From assembly GCF_002332255.1 (NCBI RefSeq), contig NZ_NRGW01000001.1, positions 3,162,001 to 3,226,000 on the forward strand: a stretch of DNA of 64,000 nucleotides, in the 5' to 3' direction. Shown piece by piece: positions 44,176-52,182 of this stretch; within the stretch, counting starts at the first letter, position 1; each line of letters begins with the position of its first letter. This DNA is from Halomonas sp. JB37 (GTDB lineage Bacteria > Pseudomonadota > Gammaproteobacteria > Pseudomonadales > Halomonadaceae). The notes under the pieces were generated by a model. It ran no database searches, was not told where the DNA came from, and saw nothing but the letters and a program-made list of their open reading frames with translations. The position numbers and the translations under genes were made by a program.

Positions 44176-45810
44176 ATGTGTGTTAGCAGCGTTAATAGAG
44201 GCAAGGTTGATAAAAACAAAGTTGGTAAAGACCGGGTTGGCAAAGACAGGGCTCGCAAAGACAGGGCTCGCAAAGACAGAGCTAGGAGAGTGCGGGCTGG
44301 CAAATTGACAGTGTTACTCGGCTGCACGATCGCATCGACTGCGTTTGCCGACGATGACCAGCACTTCAGCGCGGTGATTGAACGTGCGCAACAGCTTGCT
44401 GAGAATACGTATCAAGCCCCTGAAGAAACGCTGCCTGATGCGCTGCGTGATATTAGTTACGATACCTATCGGCAAATTCGCTTTGATCCAGAAAATGCTT
44501 ATTGGAAAGAAGAAAGCCCGTTTAACTTACAGCTATTTCACAGCGGCTTCCTTTTCCAAACCCCCATTGCGCTCAATGTTATTGAAAACGACAGCGTAAC
44601 CTCTCTGCCGTTTGCGCCCGAGGATTACAACTACGAAGGAAATGCTGAAGCGCTGAAGGAACAGGATTTATCGGGTAGCGGCCATGCGGGATTCCGCCTG
44701 CATTATCCACTCAATAACGAAGAATACGCAGACGAAGTAGCGGTTTTCCTTGGCGCGAGCTATTTTCGCATCGTAGGACGCGACCAAGTGTATGGGCTTT
44801 CGACGCGGGGGCTGGCAATCGATACGGCGTCCCCCGACGGCGAAGAGTTTCCAGCATTCCGCGAATTTTGGTTTTATAAGCCCACTGCTGATGCCGATCA
44901 CCTTGAGCTATTGGCACTGTTGGATAGCCCTTCTGTCAGCGGCGCCTATCGCTTTATTATCCGGCCCGGTGACGATACGCAGGTGGAAGTAGAAGCCGAG
45001 CTATTTGCGCGAGACGATATTGCCAAGCTAGGCGTTGCCCCACTCACCAGCATGTTTACTTATGGCGAAGCGAGCCGCGAGCGCCCGGACGATTTTCGCC
45101 CGCAGGTACACGACTCGGATGGGCTACTGATGCATACCGGTAGCGATGAGTGGATTTGGCGCCCGCTGAATAACCCTGATGATCTTCACACCTCGGTGTT
45201 TATTGACGCATCGCCACAGGGGTTTGGCCTCATGCAGCGCGAGCGCGACTTTAACCGCTACTTAGATACGGAGGCCCAGTATCATCGCCGTCCCAGCCAG
45301 TGGGTGGAGCCTTTAGACGACTGGGGCCCTGGTCACGTTGAGCTGATTGAGATCCCCACTGCCGATGAAACTCACGACAACATTGTTGCCTTCTGGGTCG
45401 CCGATGACGCGCTGAAGGCCGGTGAGTCTCGCCGCCTGCACTACCGCACCTACACCCTCAATGCTCAGCCAGAAGACGCAATGCTTGGGCAAGTCATTCG
45501 CACCCGTCATGGCCGTGTCGGCATTATCGAGCAGGAAGATTCAGCCTCGTCAGGGCAGCGCCAGTTTATTATCGACTTCCAGGGTGGCGCGCTAGATGAG
45601 CTAACGGCCGACCAACCGGTTGAGCTAGATATCAGTATCCAAGACGGTGAGGTGCTGTTGCCTCAAGTCACCGCCCTACCTAATAAGGGCTGGCGCGCTA
45701 GCTTCAGACTCCCCGCCAGCGATCAGCCTAGCGATGTTAGCCTCAGACTGACCTTAAATGGCGAACCGGTTAGCGAAACCTGGAATTACGTGTGGTATCC
45801 GGATGTCTGA
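44176..45810 (+). CDS. opgG: Periplasmic glucan biosynthesis protein OpgG/MdoG family
   Basis: This periplasmic protein is needed for branching or release of osmoregulated glucans. The MdoG domain begins around FSAVIERAQQLAENTYQ and includes SPFNLQLFHSGFLF and GFRLHYPLN. The ATG at 44176 is chosen for its AAAGGA site. The n-region of the signal peptide is extraordinary: a 15-base tandem repeat encodes Lys/Arg-rich pentapeptides (VGKDR, ARKDR) before the hydrophobic core KLTVLLGCTIASTAFA. No glucosyltransferase gene opgH follows, unlike in E. coli. OpgD is an alternative name. Confidence 0.88.
   Translation: MCVSSVNRGKVDKNKVGKDRVGKDRARKDRARKDRARRVRAGKLTVLLGCTIASTAFADDDQHFSAVIERAQQLAENTYQAPEETLPDALRDISYDTYRQIRFDPENAYWKEESPFNLQLFHSGFLFQTPIALNVIENDSVTSLPFAPEDYNYEGNAEALKEQDLSGSGHAGFRLHYPLNNEEYADEVAVFLGASYFRIVGRDQVYGLSTRGLAIDTASPDGEEFPAFREFWFYKPTADADHLELLALLDSPSVSGAYRFIIRPGDDTQVEVEAELFARDDIAKLGVAPLTSMFTYGEASRERPDDFRPQVHDSDGLLMHTGSDEWIWRPLNNPDDLHTSVFIDASPQGFGLMQRERDFNRYLDTEAQYHRRPSQWVEPLDDWGPGHVELIEIPTADETHDNIVAFWVADDALKAGESRRLHYRTYTLNAQPEDAMLGQVIRTRHGRVGIIEQEDSASSGQRQFIIDFQGGALDELTADQPVELDISIQDGEVLLPQVTALPNKGWRASFRLPASDQPSDVSLRLTLNGEPVSETWNYVWYPDV
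44191..44310 (+). repeat. In-frame 15-bp tandem repeat at the 5' end of opgG
   Basis: Eight consecutive 15-base units begin at 44191. The best copies are at 44221-44280 (for example GCTCGCAAAGACAGG twice). Each unit encodes five residues. Outer units have diverged. Unit number probably changes by slippage without shifting the frame. Confidence 0.85.
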
Positions 45811-45870
45811 CCCAAGCAACACAACGCTATCCCTTATCTGGCTCATCATCCGCTATAGGTCGTTCACGCT

Positions 45871-46650
45871 ATGATTTACCACTGGCAAGCGCTTACCTCT
45901 TCACAACTCGCCGATATCGCCCAGCGCGACCCGGTGGCGGTACTGGTGCTCGGTGCCATAGAGCAGCATGGCACTCACCTGCCTTTAGCCACTGATCTCA
46001 CTATTGGCCTAGGCCTTCAGGCGGCCATGCTGGAGCAGTTGAATGAATCGCTTAATGTCATTTGCCTACCGCCAATTTCCGTGGGCGCCAGCGATGAGCA
46101 TGCAAACTTTCCCGGCACGCTGAGCTTACCCGCGCCGCTTGCTATTGCCACTCTGGAAGCCTATGGCGATAGCCTAGCCCAGACGGGCATTCGCCGCCTG
46201 GTACTGCTAAACAGCCATGGCGGTAACAAAGCGGTGATGGACATCGCCGGGCTAACGCTGCGGCGGCGATATGCCATGCGTGTGGTAAAAGCGACCTATA
46301 CACGGCTACCTCCTCTTGAAGACGGCATTGATGCTGAAGAACTACGCTATGGATTACACGGCGGACTGCTGGAGACTGCGATGATGCGGCACTTAGCACC
46401 ATCGCTTGTGCAGCTTGATCATTACCAAGCCGCCCCCACCGCGGCACCACAGGGCAACGCATTAGTCAGTGCAGAGGGCGCCGCGGCGTTTGCATGGCTA
46501 GCAGAAGATTTAAGCGCTCAAGGCGTAGCAGGTGATGCCACTCACGCTAGCATTGAATTAGGCGAGCGGTTAGTACGCCACTACGCAAGCCAACTTGCCA
46601 TGGTAGTAACAGAAACCGCTCAATTGCCACCGTTAGCAGAGCAAGAATAA
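45871..46650 (+). CDS. Creatininase-family amidohydrolase
   Basis: This is a metal-dependent amidase of 259 residues. Metal ligands are visible in LGAIEQHGTHLPLATD and NSHGGN, with the further glutamate in HGGLLETAM. The family includes creatininase, MftE peptidases and the archaeal ArfB formamide hydrolase of riboflavin synthesis. Here it converges on a GTP cyclohydrolase II gene (25-base gap), so an ArfB-like job on a GTP-derived pyrimidine is an attractive guess, not shown. Confidence 0.85.
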   Translation: MIYHWQALTSSQLADIAQRDPVAVLVLGAIEQHGTHLPLATDLTIGLGLQAAMLEQLNESLNVICLPPISVGASDEHANFPGTLSLPAPLAIATLEAYGDSLAQTGIRRLVLLNSHGGNKAVMDIAGLTLRRRYAMRVVKATYTRLPPLEDGIDAEELRYGLHGGLLETAMMRHLAPSLVQLDHYQAAPTAAPQGNALVSAEGAAAFAWLAEDLSAQGVAGDATHASIELGERLVRHYASQLAMVVTETAQLPPLAEQE

Positions 46651-46674
46651 CGCTCTGACGAGCGGCGGTTGCGA

Positions 46675-47778
46675 TTAGCGCTGGCTGCTTAACACATCGT
46701 CCAAGAGATGCCCGCCACGGGTTGCCTTAGCGTTTAGGTAGCGCTGATTGTGATCGGTAACGCTGCCGTAGAGCGCTTGGCGCGACACCACTTCGATGCC
46801 GCCTTGGCGCAGGGCGTCCATTTTCAGCGGATTATTGGTCAGCAGTTGCACCTGGTCGATTTTAAGGGCGCTGAGCATGTCCACCGCGACGCTATACTGG
46901 CGCTCATCATCGCCGAAACCCAGCACTTGATCAGCATCGACCGTATCCAGCCCACCGTCTTGCAACGTATAGGCACGCAGCTTGTTAGCTAAACCAATGC
47001 CACGCCCTTCTTGAGCCAAATAGAGCAGCACACCGCCCCCCATGGCCTGAATATCCTTTACGGCATTGCGCAGCTGTTCACCGCAGTCACAGCGCAGGCT
47101 GGCGAAGAGATCTCCCGTTAAGCAGGCCGAATGCATACGCAGCGGCACCGCTGCTTCCCATTCTTCCGGCTTGCCAATGACCACGGCCACATGCTCGCGC
47201 AGGCCGTCGGGCTCACGAAAGAGCACGAAGCGGCTGTCGGCCGCTTCTTCCAACGGAATATGCGCTTCGCTCACCCGCTTAAGCATGCCCGGCACACCGG
47301 ACAAGCACTGCTGAGCATCCTTGGCATTAACGGCTAACAGCCGCCCTTCGGCAAGCTGCTGCTCAATATCCGCGGCGGCTTTTTCACTCACAAACGCGCA
47401 GAGTGCTGCGGGTATGAGCAGGGCGCGACGCATGAGCGTCACCGCACCTACTTCCGCTAGCGCCGCTGGCTTTAAGCCCTTTAATCGCTCGCTGCCCGCT
47501 GACGGCTGATCTTCTGAGGTGGCTAAACGATGCAGTTCACCAGCGCCAATGTTCGCTGCTAGCGGTAAGCTTGCCGCCTCAGCGGTGACCGCCACACCGA
47601 TAGCCGCTAAGCGGTGGCGGGTAAGCACTAGTGAAGGGGGGCTACCGGCCAGCTGCGCAAGGGCATCTATCGACTCGCTGCCTTCCAGCGCCTGCACTAA
47701 TAAACGCTGTTTGCCGGCATTAATCACCACGGGAAAACCACGACGAATATCGAAAATAGCGCGTTCAATCTGATACAT
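46675..47778 (-). CDS. GTP cyclohydrolase II with degenerate RibB-like N-terminal domain
   Basis: The C-terminal half (from about residue 165) is a full GTP cyclohydrolase II. It has zinc cysteines C219, C230 and C232 in SACLTGDLFASLRCDCGEQ, the catalytic region YLAQEGRGIGLANKLRAY, and GFGDDERQ. It should open GTP to the diaminopyrimidine of flavin synthesis. The first 160 residues start IERAIFDIRRGFPVV like DHBP synthase, but the acidic DDEDRENEGD motif of RibB is absent. AGGAGG lies six bases before the ATG at 47778. The context is a pterin/flavin-like cluster, not a rib operon, so it is probably a specialised paralogue. Confidence 0.9.
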   Translation of the reverse strand: MYQIERAIFDIRRGFPVVINAGKQRLLVQALEGSESIDALAQLAGSPPSLVLTRHRLAAIGVAVTAEAASLPLAANIGAGELHRLATSEDQPSAGSERLKGLKPAALAEVGAVTLMRRALLIPAALCAFVSEKAAADIEQQLAEGRLLAVNAKDAQQCLSGVPGMLKRVSEAHIPLEEAADSRFVLFREPDGLREHVAVVIGKPEEWEAAVPLRMHSACLTGDLFASLRCDCGEQLRNAVKDIQAMGGGVLLYLAQEGRGIGLANKLRAYTLQDGGLDTVDADQVLGFGDDERQYSVAVDMLSALKIDQVQLLTNNPLKMDALRQGGIEVVSRQALYGSVTDHNQRYLNAKATRGGHLLDDVLSSQR

Positions 47779-47810
47779 GTTGGCCTCCTGGCTTCCTGGC
47801 GTGGGAGTTG

Positions 47811-49754
47811 TTATAGCTTGCGCTGGGCGCTGCTTGCTGCGAAGTGCTGACTCGAAGTGCTTGCTCTTAACCAAGCAGCGCCCGCATGATTAAGCGGACT
47901 TTTCATTACGGAGACGTCATGCCCGACCCCAACGTCAACACGGACGCTACCTCGCCAACCATCCATCAAGATAGCCGTATTGAGGCGGCTGATGCCTGGG
48001 AGTGGCTGCTGGCGCTGCGCTACTGTCGCGCCTGCTCGGTGATGATTAAGCTCACGCCTAGCGGCGAATGGGCAACGTCTCTGGCCGTTAGCGCTGACGC
48101 CCGCGAGCTGCTGGACTGCCTGGCGCCGCTGGCCAGCCAATCTCAATGGGTTGTCGCTCAGTTGGGCCAAAGCCTTGATGGCCGCATCGCAACGGAAAGC
48201 GGTCATTCGCACTATATCAACGGCCACGAAAGCTTGGTGCATCTGCATCGGCTGCGCGCCATGGTCGACGCCGTGGTGATCGGTGCGGGCACTGCCTGTG
48301 CCGACAACCCGCAGTTGACCGTGCGCCACGTTAGCGGCGAGCACCCGGCCCGCGTCGTGCTGGACCCTCGCGGGCGGGTACCCAGCAGTCTTGCCCTGAT
48401 GCAAACCGATACCGCACCGACGCTGCATATTGTGGGGCCGGAGGTGCCGGCGACGACGCCTCATTCTCACGTTGAGCGCTGCGTGCTGCCGCTGAACGCT
48501 AGCAGCCAGTTCAACCCTCAAGATGTCATTGCACTGCTGGCAGAGAGAGGCTTGCATCGCGTGCTGGTGGAAGGTGGCGGCATTACCGTTTCTCAGTTCA
48601 TCGAAGCGCACGCCGTTGACCGCTTGCATCTGCTCATCGCCCCGCTGCTGATTGGCTCCGGCAGGCCGGGGCTGAAAATGACGCCCATCGACACGCTTGA
48701 TAAAGCGCTGCGTCCGCCCACGCGAACCTTCCGCTGCGGTGAGGACACCTTGTTCGACATGCTGCTGAGGGAGGCTGCTCCCTGAGGGCGACACCTTTTC
48801 ACGACGGCTCAGCGCAACCCAGATACCCGGCAAACTGGCCAGCAGCACTAACACACCGTAAGCCAGCGATACCGCCACGCCCTGGGCTGCCGGCAAGCCC
48901 ACCAGCGCCCAAACACCGGCCGCGGCACCTTCACGTAGCCCCCAGCCCGCGACCGAGAAAGGGATCACCATCGCTAAGAGTAATACCGGAGTGAGCGCGA
49001 GCAGCCGCAACACGGGTAGCTCAACGCCAATCGCACGGGCTGCGCAGACCATCACTAAGCCATAGCTCAAGACAATCATCAGCGACGAGAGCAGTTGCCG
49101 AGGCCATACGCCGCGTTGCAATAAGCCACGCTTAATATCGCGTGCTAAGGCTTGGCTCCAGTCTGGCAGCCGCCCAGACCAGGCGCTAAAGCGATGGCTC
49201 AGCAACAGCCCGCCGGCGATCGCTAAGGCTGGCCCTATCACTATGCTGAGGCCAACCACCGTGATCACGGGCATACCCAAGGCGGCATGCCAAAGCGGCG
49301 AAAACAGCAGCGCCGTTAGCGTTAATAGCACTAACGCTAGCTGGCCCGACGCACGTTCAATAATCACCGCCCGCCAGGCCTTGCCCCGGGACTGTGCTTG
49401 GCGGGCATGACGATGAGCGCGGCCTGCATCGCCTAGCACTCCTCCTGGCAACAGCTGATTGACTAACAGTGCGAGATAATACTCGCGCAGCGCATAGCCG
49501 AATCTCAGCGGCACGTTAATTAGCCCCGCGGTGAACTGCCAACGCCAAGCGCTGAGCATGATCTGTAGCGTACTGATAACAAACGCCAGGACTACCCAGC
49601 CGACAGAGAAACGCTGCACCTCATCAACGATCGCCCTAGGGTCAACCCACAGTGCGACTGCTCCCAGCAGGGCGACGCTGACAACGCCACGGTGAAGCCA
49701 TGGGCTGCCTAACATCGCGTGCAGCTGCGTGCGGACTCTCGGCGCCTGGGCCAT
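47811..49754 (-). CDS. MprF/YbhN-type flippase-like membrane protein with antisense-derived tail
   Basis: The first about 320 residues (to about 48790) are a polytopic membrane protein of the LPG-synthase transmembrane/UPF0104 type. Motifs include LLVNQLLPGGVLGDAGRA and IPFSVAGWGLREGAA. Relatives flip lipids or lipid-linked sugars. The frame then lacks a stop and runs about 325 codons more, antisense through the whole RibD-like gene. That tail is rich in His, Gln and Arg and looks non-natural, so a stop was probably lost by a substitution or a small indel. Start at 49754, four bases after the glycosyltransferase stop. Confidence 0.75.
   Translation of the reverse strand: MAQAPRVRTQLHAMLGSPWLHRGVVSVALLGAVALWVDPRAIVDEVQRFSVGWVVLAFVISTLQIMLSAWRWQFTAGLINVPLRFGYALREYYLALLVNQLLPGGVLGDAGRAHRHARQAQSRGKAWRAVIIERASGQLALVLLTLTALLFSPLWHAALGMPVITVVGLSIVIGPALAIAGGLLLSHRFSAWSGRLPDWSQALARDIKRGLLQRGVWPRQLLSSLMIVLSYGLVMVCAARAIGVELPVLRLLALTPVLLLAMVIPFSVAGWGLREGAAAGVWALVGLPAAQGVAVSLAYGVLVLLASLPGIWVALSRREKVSPSGSSLPQQHVEQGVLTAAEGSRGRTQRFIKRVDGRHFQPRPAGANQQRGDEQMQAVNGVRFDELRNGNAATFHQHAMQASLCQQCNDILRVELAASVQRQHAALNVRMRRRRRHLRPHNMQRRCGIGLHQGKTAGYPPARVQHDAGRVLAANVAHGQLRVVGTGSARTDHHGVDHGAQPMQMHQAFVAVDIVRMTAFRCDAAIKALAQLSDNPLRLAGQRRQAVQQLAGVSANGQRRCPFAARRELNHHRAGATVAQRQQPLPGISRLNTAILMDGWRGSVRVDVGVGHDVSVMKSPLNHAGAAWLRASTSSQHFAASSAQRKL
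47825..47883. promoter_or_regulatory. Inverted repeat in the divergent cyclohydrolase / RibD-like promoter region
   Basis: GGGCGCTGCTTG (47825-47836) and CAAGCAGCGCCC (47872-47883) are perfect complements 35 bases apart. Between them CGAAGTGCT occurs twice, 14 bases apart. The block sits between two divergent genes of the same cluster. It could be an operator or a transcribed hairpin. It does not match the FMN riboswitch pattern. Confidence 0.5.
47919..48785 (+). CDS. RibD C-terminal-type reductase, stand-alone
   Basis: This is an NADPH-dependent reductase of the dihydrofolate-reductase fold, like the second half of RibD, which reduces the ribose of the diaminopyrimidine to ribityl. Motifs VVAQLGQSLDGRIAT, VDAVVIGAGTACADNPQLTV and VLVEGGG are clear. 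About 80 N-terminal residues take the place of the deaminase and have no zinc-deaminase motif. The ATG at 47919 has GGAG six bases upstream. It is divergent from the cyclohydrolase gene. The opposite strand is occupied by the long tail of the flippase frame. Confidence 0.88.
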   Translation: MPDPNVNTDATSPTIHQDSRIEAADAWEWLLALRYCRACSVMIKLTPSGEWATSLAVSADARELLDCLAPLASQSQWVVAQLGQSLDGRIATESGHSHYINGHESLVHLHRLRAMVDAVVIGAGTACADNPQLTVRHVSGEHPARVVLDPRGRVPSSLALMQTDTAPTLHIVGPEVPATTPHSHVERCVLPLNASSQFNPQDVIALLAERGLHRVLVEGGGITVSQFIEAHAVDRLHLLIAPLLIGSGRPGLKMTPIDTLDKALRPPTRTFRCGEDTLFDMLLREAAP

Positions 49755-49758
49755 TGGT

Positions 49759-51696
49759 TTACGCCTCTTCCTGGGGCATGGCGAACAGATCACGATGCCC
49801 CACCCAGATACCTAATTCACCGCCAGCAACCGCCTGCTGACGATGCTGCAACCAGGCGGCAATACGTGCCGATGATTCAGGCACTTGTTCTGTTACGGCC
49901 AGCGCCCAGCCTTCCAACAGCGCCGACATCAACGGCAGCTGCTCGCGATTGCCAGCGCTTAGATGCCAAGGCGTTTCAGCTTGCTCAATGCGGTACTGCG
50001 CCTTTTCTAAGGCGGCGACTAACGCGTCATGGGCCTGGCCACCCAGCGCGGCACCTAGTCCTTTATCGCGCTGCTGGTGAGCCATAAACATCGCCAGCAT
50101 CCAGTGATCTTCATCGTCTACTACCGGGGCGTCGAGGACATCCGTAAAGTACCACTCGCCGGTCACGCTTAAGGCAATCAATAGGGCCTGATGCTGATGA
50201 GCACAGCGAGTGACCAGTTCATCAATCCACTGCTGTGAAACCAAATCAAGCAGCGCTGACGCGGTCACTAGGTGTGAGTCGTTGATCGGCACATCGCTCA
50301 GCGGCTCAAGCGATACGCAGTGTGTTTCAACCGTTACGGGCAACCCCTGACAATCGCTAAACTCCACCACTCGCTGCTGGGCCTGCTCTAACAGCCCAGC
50401 GTCATGATCGATTAATTTCCAGCGCTGGTAGCTGCCCAGATGCGGGGCAAGAAAGCGCATATTGCTGCCTCGGCCGCAGCCGAGATCCGCTATGCGGGGT
50501 GATGCTGCACGCGCACTGAGCCACTCAGACGCCTGCATGGCCAGCGGTTGGCTGCGCGAGGCAATGTCAGCCTCTTCGCGCAGCGTCAACCAGTCTGCTG
50601 CAAACTGGCTGCCGGCACTAAAGCCAAGCGGAGCCCTCGGCGTGGTTAACGCAGCAGCAAAGTCAGCGCCTGCCGCCTGCCAGTCATTAAGGCTATGGCG
50701 TGCTTGCACAGCGCCTTGACGAAGCTGATGACGTAAATCGGGGTCACCGCAAAATCGATTAAGGGCATCTTGCAGCGCCTCGCTATCACCCGGCGGAACG
50801 CTCAAACCCGCCCCCGGCGGCAGCGTATCGCGCAGCGCACCACCGGTAGTGGTAATCACCGGCAGGCCGTGGGCCAGCGCCTCAGTAATCACCATGCCGT
50901 ACCCTTCATACCAAGACGGCAACACGAGGGCGTGGGCACGCTGGTATGCTGCTTCAAGCGTTTCATCATCGCACTCACCGTGCAAGATTACTCGACCGGT
51001 AAGCTGATGTTGCTCGATAAGCTGCTGAACGCGCTGGGCAAACCCTGCGTCACGCGCACCGCCATAGCAGTCGCACTGCCAGTTATCCCCCGCTACGTCT
51101 GCCAACGCCTGAACTAAAATGTCCTGCCCTTTGCGGGGCGTTACCGTCGCCACACACAGCAGCCTCAGCGGCTCGCCTGGCTCGTCGGCGCGACTTACCG
51201 GCGCTTGAGCGACTCCCGGCTCAACGACCGAAACATCGGCATTGAGCGGCATGGCGTAGTTCGTTGCCAGTTCCAGCACACGCCGAGCGGTAAAATGACT
51301 AGTGACGATAATGCGTGCCACGCCTGCAAGGGCCGCAAGTTCACTGCGATGAAAGCGCTGCTGATCCGCTTCGCTCAGACCCAGCTCATCACCTAACGGA
51401 TGATGCAGCAGAGAGGTAATATCCAAGCGCTGCCCGTGTAGAGCGATCACCTCTGGCAATGCCCCCATGGCCAGCCCATCAATCACCACCGACGCCCCTT
51501 GTGGCAACGACTCAAGCGCTTGGGTGAGCTGCTGTGTTGCCTCGCTATCGGGATCAGGAAACGCACCAGAAAGGCCGATCACGTCGATCTCCCAGCCCTG
51601 CTCACGCAAGGCTGCGACGATGTGCGCATCGTAAAGATAGCCACCGGTGCGTTGCGCAGGGTCGCCAGCAACGATTAACGTGAAATGCCGACTCAT
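49759..51696 (-). CDS. GT4 glycosyltransferase fused to a SAM methyltransferase
   Basis: The protein has 645 residues. Residues 1-365 are a GT-B glycosyltransferase: RTGGYLYD at the N terminus, ATVTPRKGQDIL, and the E-X7-E motif with E264 and E272 in PSWYEGYGMVITEAL. Residues 366-645 are a class I methyltransferase with motif I IADLGCGRGSN (about 402-412) and the following acidic LIDHD. It overlaps the PTPS-like gene by four bases and is followed by the flippase. It would glycosylate and methylate one product. Fusion of these two activities is unusual. Confidence 0.92.
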   Translation of the reverse strand: MSRHFTLIVAGDPAQRTGGYLYDAHIVAALREQGWEIDVIGLSGAFPDPDSEATQQLTQALESLPQGASVVIDGLAMGALPEVIALHGQRLDITSLLHHPLGDELGLSEADQQRFHRSELAALAGVARIIVTSHFTARRVLELATNYAMPLNADVSVVEPGVAQAPVSRADEPGEPLRLLCVATVTPRKGQDILVQALADVAGDNWQCDCYGGARDAGFAQRVQQLIEQHQLTGRVILHGECDDETLEAAYQRAHALVLPSWYEGYGMVITEALAHGLPVITTTGGALRDTLPPGAGLSVPPGDSEALQDALNRFCGDPDLRHQLRQGAVQARHSLNDWQAAGADFAAALTTPRAPLGFSAGSQFAADWLTLREEADIASRSQPLAMQASEWLSARAASPRIADLGCGRGSNMRFLAPHLGSYQRWKLIDHDAGLLEQAQQRVVEFSDCQGLPVTVETHCVSLEPLSDVPINDSHLVTASALLDLVSQQWIDELVTRCAHQHQALLIALSVTGEWYFTDVLDAPVVDDEDHWMLAMFMAHQQRDKGLGAALGGQAHDALVAALEKAQYRIEQAETPWHLSAGNREQLPLMSALLEGWALAVTEQVPESSARIAAWLQHRQQAVAGGELGIWVGHRDLFAMPQEEA

Positions 51697-52091
51697 AGCG
51701 CGCCTTCGAAGCTTGCCCAGGCCACATGAGACTCGTGGAGTTTGATTTCCATATGCGTAATACCACGGGCCGTCTGGCCCATTTCCCCCTCGCCAATCGC
51801 GCCGGCGAGCTTGTCAAAAATCGCCTTGGCCATAAACTCAGTGGTGGTGTTTTTGCCTGAGAACTCGGTTTCTTCGTCCAAATTGCGAAAGTTGTAGCCC
51901 GCAAGCACCTCTTTTACCGTTTCACTCGCCAGGCCAATATCGATCACGAGGCCATCTTCATCTAGCTCAGGGCGTTGAAAAACCACATCCACGACATAGG
52001 TCGCCCCATGCGTACGCTGGGCAGGGCCAAAAATCTCGCCTTTAAAGCTATGCGCAATCATAAAATGGTCACGGACGCATAAACGGTACAT
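51693..52091 (-). CDS. 6-pyruvoyl-tetrahydropterin synthase / QueD-fold protein with altered active site
   Basis: This is a 132-residue T-fold protein. The overall pattern matches PTPS/QueD (FMIAHSF with H14, G.VIDI, TTTEFMA, and the substrate-anchoring E120). Key residues are changed. The HGH zinc pair is HGA (H28, A30), the catalytic Cys before it is missing (GPAQRTHG), and the catalytic Asp-His of LDHxxLN is N67-F68 in GYNFRNLDE. It is therefore unlikely to be an ordinary QueD. It is coupled to the glycosyltransferase gene by a four-base overlap. Confidence 0.88.
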   Translation of the reverse strand: MYRLCVRDHFMIAHSFKGEIFGPAQRTHGATYVVDVVFQRPELDEDGLVIDIGLASETVKEVLAGYNFRNLDEETEFSGKNTTTEFMAKAIFDKLAGAIGEGEMGQTARGITHMEIKLHESHVAWASFEGAL

Positions 52092-52182
52092 AGAGACTCC
52101 TTGTCATCAATAATTAGTTCTGAAATGTCGTTCTGAAAAATAGCTATGAAAAAATAGTTATAAAAAACAGCTATAAAAAAAG

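Noticed and set aside
44250..44340. Tat signal peptide in OpgG
   Set aside because: The ARRVRAGK stretch has a twin Arg but not the S/T-R-R-x-F-L-K pattern, and the twin Arg comes from the repeat. Sec export is more likely.
47779..47918. FMN riboswitch upstream of the RibD-like gene
   Set aside because: The conserved multi-stem sequence of the FMN element is absent; only one simple inverted repeat is present.
47811..48785. C-terminal half of the flippase frame as a real second protein domain
   Set aside because: It is the exact antisense of a well-conserved RibD-type gene, has no recognisable motif and is rich in His, Gln and Arg. It is kept only as a note on the missing stop.
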